A stretch of 37,149 nt of DNA from Kosakonia oryziphila (GTDB lineage Bacteria; Pseudomonadota; Gammaproteobacteria; Enterobacterales; Enterobacteriaceae), in contig NZ_FMBC01000046.1 in assembly GCF_900094795.1 (NCBI RefSeq), positions 1 through 37,149 on the forward strand. The letters are read 5' to 3'. Position numbers and translations under genes: made by a program. The notes below the pieces were generated by a model. That model did no database searches. It worked only from the letters and a program-made list of their open reading frames with translations, and was not told the origin of the DNA. Positions 34,927 through 37,149 of this stretch are shown piece after piece; positions within the stretch are counted from its first letter, which is position 1, and the number at the start of each line of letters is the position of its first letter.

Positions 34927-35174
34927 CTGTCATAGTCCCCCTTCATACTGAAGGTTTTCCCTAAGAATCCACGGATTTTTGTTGGATTTGCAATCACACT
35001 CTCAAAACAACTGGTTAGCGGGTGTTGACCTTCGTTGCGCCTCGCTCTATCTTTGCGCTGCCCTGCACAAATTGCGGCTCACAGAAGCGGACCACATCCC
35101 CTCTCCACGCACTGTCCGGCAGGTTTTGACCCTTACGCCAGGGTGAGCACATGGCGGTTTCGCGATAGTTATCA
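34927..35174. other. Intergenic region before ybiP, no feature identified
   Basis: This 248-bp stretch between the mntS terminator and ybiP shows no recognised promoter, repeat or RNA. A 69-codon minus-strand reading frame (35015–35224) crosses the ybiP start and has no recognisable homology; I do not call it. The ybiP ribosome binding site is weak. Confidence 0.5.
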
Positions 35175-36764
35175 ATGAGCCTAATTCTGAAAGAATCCGC
35201 TGCGTTTCGCAGCCAGACCGTCAATCCGTGGACGGGTTTCTATTTCCTCCAGTCGATGTTGATTAATTTTGCTCTTGGTTACGAATTCAGCGTGTTGTAT
35301 GCCGTTGTCCTGAGCTGCGCCCTGATTGTGCTATGGCGTCATGCGCCGCGCGCGCAGAAAGTGTTTATCGGTATTATCTCTCTGGTGGCTGCGTGTTATT
35401 TCCCGTTTGGTCAGGCCTATGGCGCGCCGAACTTCAATACGCTGCTCGCTCTGCTGTCGACCAATATGGAAGAGTCGACGGAAATTCTGACTATTTTCCC
35501 GTGGCATCACTATGCAATCGGTCTGTTTATCTTCGCTCTGGGCGTTATTTCGATGCGTCGCCGCATCATTGACGCGCCGACGCCGTGGATAAAGTGGGAT
35601 ACCGTAGGCACCGTGTTTTGCGTGGCGTCTTATTTTATCGGCCCGGTACATAACCACTTTCTGGGATATGACTTCAGGATCATCGATACCGGCGTACCGG
35701 TGCTGCGCTTCGTGCGCGACGTGGCGTTTAACTACCATGAGGTCGTGGTTGAACGGGAGAATATGGCACAGCTCTCCCGCATGAAAGATACCTGGACCAT
35801 AAGCGCGTTCAAACCGAAATATCATATTTATGTGGTGGTGATTGGTGAAAGCGCGCGCCGTGATGCGTTAGGCGCATTTGGCGGTTACTGGAATAACACG
35901 CCTTTTGCCAGCCAGGCGAACGGCACTTTCTTTACGGATTACGTGTCTGCCAGCGGCTCAACACAGAAATCGCTCGGTCTGACGCTAAACCGGGTGGTTG
36001 ATAATAACCCGCAATATCAGGATAACTTTGTTACGCTGGCGAATCGTGCGGGTTTCCAGACATGGTGGTTTTCTAATCAGGGGCAAATTGGCGAATACGA
36101 TACGGCGATCGCCAGTATTGCGAAGCGCGCCGATGAAGTGCAGTTCCTGAAAGATGGCGATTTTGAAGCGAATAAAAACACCCGTGACGAAGAACTACTG
36201 AAGTTAACCGCTCAGGTCTTTTCAACGCCGCGCACGCAGCCGCAGATGATCGTTCTGCATCTGATGGGATCGCACCCGCAGGCCTGTGATCGCACCGGCG
36301 GTAAATACAACGAGTTTGTACAATCGAAAGAAACGTCCTGCTACCTCTACTCCATCACGCAGACAGATGATCTGCTTGGCAAGCTCTATTCCCAGTTGGT
36401 AAATACCGGCGACAGTTTTTCAATGGTCTATTTTTCCGATCACGGTCTGGCAATTAAAGAGCGCGGTAGAGAAGCGCAGTATCTGGCGCATGCCGACAAG
36501 TTCCAGCAGAATTTCCAGGTGCCGTTTATGGTGATCTCCAGCGATGACACAAAGCATCGGATCGTCAAAGCTCGCCGTTCAGCGAATGATTTTCTCAGTT
36601 TCTTCTCACAGTGGACCGGGATCACCGCCGGGGAGATAAAAAATTCTTACCGCTTTTTCTCTGAGCAAAAAGCCGGGCCAGTCTACATTACTAACTTTAA
36701 GTTACAGAAAGTTGACTATAACCAACTGGGCACGGATCTTTTTGATACCCACAGTAAGCAGTGA
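35175..36764 (+). CDS. ybiP: Phosphoethanolamine transferase-like protein YbiP
   Basis: An inner-membrane protein of the EptA/OpgE family: N-terminal membrane helices followed by a periplasmic alkaline-phosphatase-like domain. The 529 residues compare with 527 in E. coli. Metal-binding and catalytic positions are visible: Glu225 in VIGESARRDALG, the nucleophile Thr263 in SGSTQKS, and SDHG near residue 420. It probably transfers phosphoethanolamine to an envelope glycan or lipid, but the acceptor is not established. Divergence from E. coli is greatest in the helix-to-domain linker. No strong ribosome site is seen at the ATG, though the N-terminus MSLILKES aligns with E. coli. The IS4 end lies 45 bp downstream. 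Confidence 0.92.
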   Translation: MSLILKESAAFRSQTVNPWTGFYFLQSMLINFALGYEFSVLYAVVLSCALIVLWRHAPRAQKVFIGIISLVAACYFPFGQAYGAPNFNTLLALLSTNMEESTEILTIFPWHHYAIGLFIFALGVISMRRRIIDAPTPWIKWDTVGTVFCVASYFIGPVHNHFLGYDFRIIDTGVPVLRFVRDVAFNYHEVVVERENMAQLSRMKDTWTISAFKPKYHIYVVVIGESARRDALGAFGGYWNNTPFASQANGTFFTDYVSASGSTQKSLGLTLNRVVDNNPQYQDNFVTLANRAGFQTWWFSNQGQIGEYDTAIASIAKRADEVQFLKDGDFEANKNTRDEELLKLTAQVFSTPRTQPQMIVLHLMGSHPQACDRTGGKYNEFVQSKETSCYLYSITQTDDLLGKLYSQLVNTGDSFSMVYFSDHGLAIKERGREAQYLAHADKFQQNFQVPFMVISSDDTKHRIVKARRSANDFLSFFSQWTGITAGEIKNSYRFFSEQKAGPVYITNFKLQKVDYNQLGTDLFDTHSKQ

Positions 36765-36782
36765 CTGTGGAGAGAGTTACAG

Positions 36783-36808
36783 GCAAAAAAAATCCGCCCA
36801 CCGTGGGC
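36783..36808 (-). terminator. Minus-strand terminator, probably that of ompX
   Basis: GCCCA (36796–36800), loop, TGGGC (36804–36808); on the minus strand it is followed by GGATTTTTTTT. It therefore ends transcription coming from the right. In E. coli ompX lies there, convergent with ybiP. The IS4 end begins immediately next to it, so it may now be cut off from its gene. Confidence 0.6.
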
Positions 36809-36809
36809 T

Positions 36810-37149
36810 AATGCCAGTCAGTTAAGCAACTGACTGGCTCTTTTTCGGGGCTGTGGGGTATTTCCAGGGCCTCTCCTTTACCACTCTCGGGAAGGCCCTT
36901 TCCCTTCTTGTCGGTAATTTCACAAGTTGTCCCATACTTGCAAGATCGCGCATCAGCTCCGGTATACGTCCCGGTGATGCGCCCTGCAATGTCATCAGCA
37001 TTCTCATCACCATTCCGCATGATTCTGAGAAACTCAGTTGATTCGGCCAGTAACCTTTCAGATGTTCCGCCATTTTAATCATCTGATATCTCACCAGATT
37101 ATAAGCCAGTAAGACACCCCACAGCTCTTGCTCCACAAGCTCCGGCTTT
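36810..37149 (-). mobile_element. End of an IS4 element, continues beyond the window
   Basis: From 36810 the sequence reads AATGCCAGTCAGTTAAG, very like the IS4 terminal inverted repeat as I recall it, and the adjoining coding region is IS4 transposase. The element runs off the right edge (IS4 is about 1.4 kb), so the other end and the target duplication cannot be seen. Confidence 0.88.
36822..37149 (-). CDS. insG: IS4 transposase, C-terminal part (5' end outside window)
   Basis: The final 108 residues of a DDE transposase, beginning (after the edge) KPELVEQELWGVLLAYNL and ending APKKSQSVA. This is almost word for word the C-terminus of E. coli IS4 transposase (442 residues) as I remember it. 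The catalytic DDE residues lie outside, except that the YREIK region is also beyond the edge. The stop codon lies 12 bp inside the IS end. The frame is open to the window edge with no disruption, so the element may be intact. Confidence 0.93.
   Translation of the reverse strand, partial: KPELVEQELWGVLLAYNLVRYQMIKMAEHLKGYWPNQLSFSESCGMVMRMLMTLQGASPGRIPELMRDLASMGQLVKLPTRRERAFPRVVKERPWKYPTAPKKSQSVA

Noticed and set aside
35015..35224. 69-codon minus-strand frame between mntS and ybiP
   Set aside because: No domain recognised and it overlaps the ybiP start; might be a fossil of a mobile element, but I cannot support that.

Overview
The window looks like chromosome from a member of the Enterobacteriaceae. 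Gene content and order follow the E. coli rimO–gsiDCBA–iaaA–moeAB–fsaA–pflEF–ybiV–ybiU–ybiT–ldtB–ybiR–mntR–mntS–ybiP segment, and most products align end to end with their E. coli counterparts as I remember them. The extra sugar and efflux genes and the sequence divergence point to a Kosakonia/Enterobacter/Klebsiella-type genome rather than E. coli itself. No tRNA, rRNA, CRISPR array or prophage was seen. All family and length comparisons are from memory; no search was run.

Layout. 1–95: probable end of an IS3-family element. 159–1481: rimO (+). 1588–6919: gsiABCD glutathione importer (−), preceded by a 48-codon remnant of iaaA that keeps the start and the end of the gene but has lost the middle. 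7240–9224: moeA-moeB (+). 9261–9923: fsaA (−), divergent from pflE-pflF (+, 10058–13394), a glycyl-radical enzyme with its activase. 13596–15824: ybiV and ybiU (+). 15821–20874: a LacI regulator divergent from an ExuT-like transporter and a GH31 glycosidase, a cassette inserted where E. coli has ybiU next to ybiT. 20878–21053: REP and ERIC repeats. 21056–23776: ybiT (−) and ldtB (+).

23866–32898 is a second accessory block between ldtB and ybiR: a bglA–celB–gntR phospho-beta-glucoside operon, an aldo/keto reductase, and an emrA–emrB–nodT tripartite efflux operon, all on the minus strand. 33000–34576 holds ybiR and mntR. 34765–34896 is the small protein gene mntS with a MntR box upstream. 35175–36764 is ybiP. 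From about 36810 to the right edge lies the end of an IS4 element, probably inserted between ybiP and ompX.

The most interesting signal is regulatory. A palindrome of the form TTTC-N4-GAAA recurs in front of pflE/fsaA (two sites 22 bp apart, next to a near-consensus FNR box), ybiV (next to a CRP-like site) and ybiU. This suggests that fsaA, pflEF, ybiV and ybiU, usually treated as separate genes of uncertain purpose, form one regulon. Other local operators are two identical CTAG-centred palindromes before bglA, a 12-bp inverted repeat before emrA, and a TTAACTTA array before ybiU.
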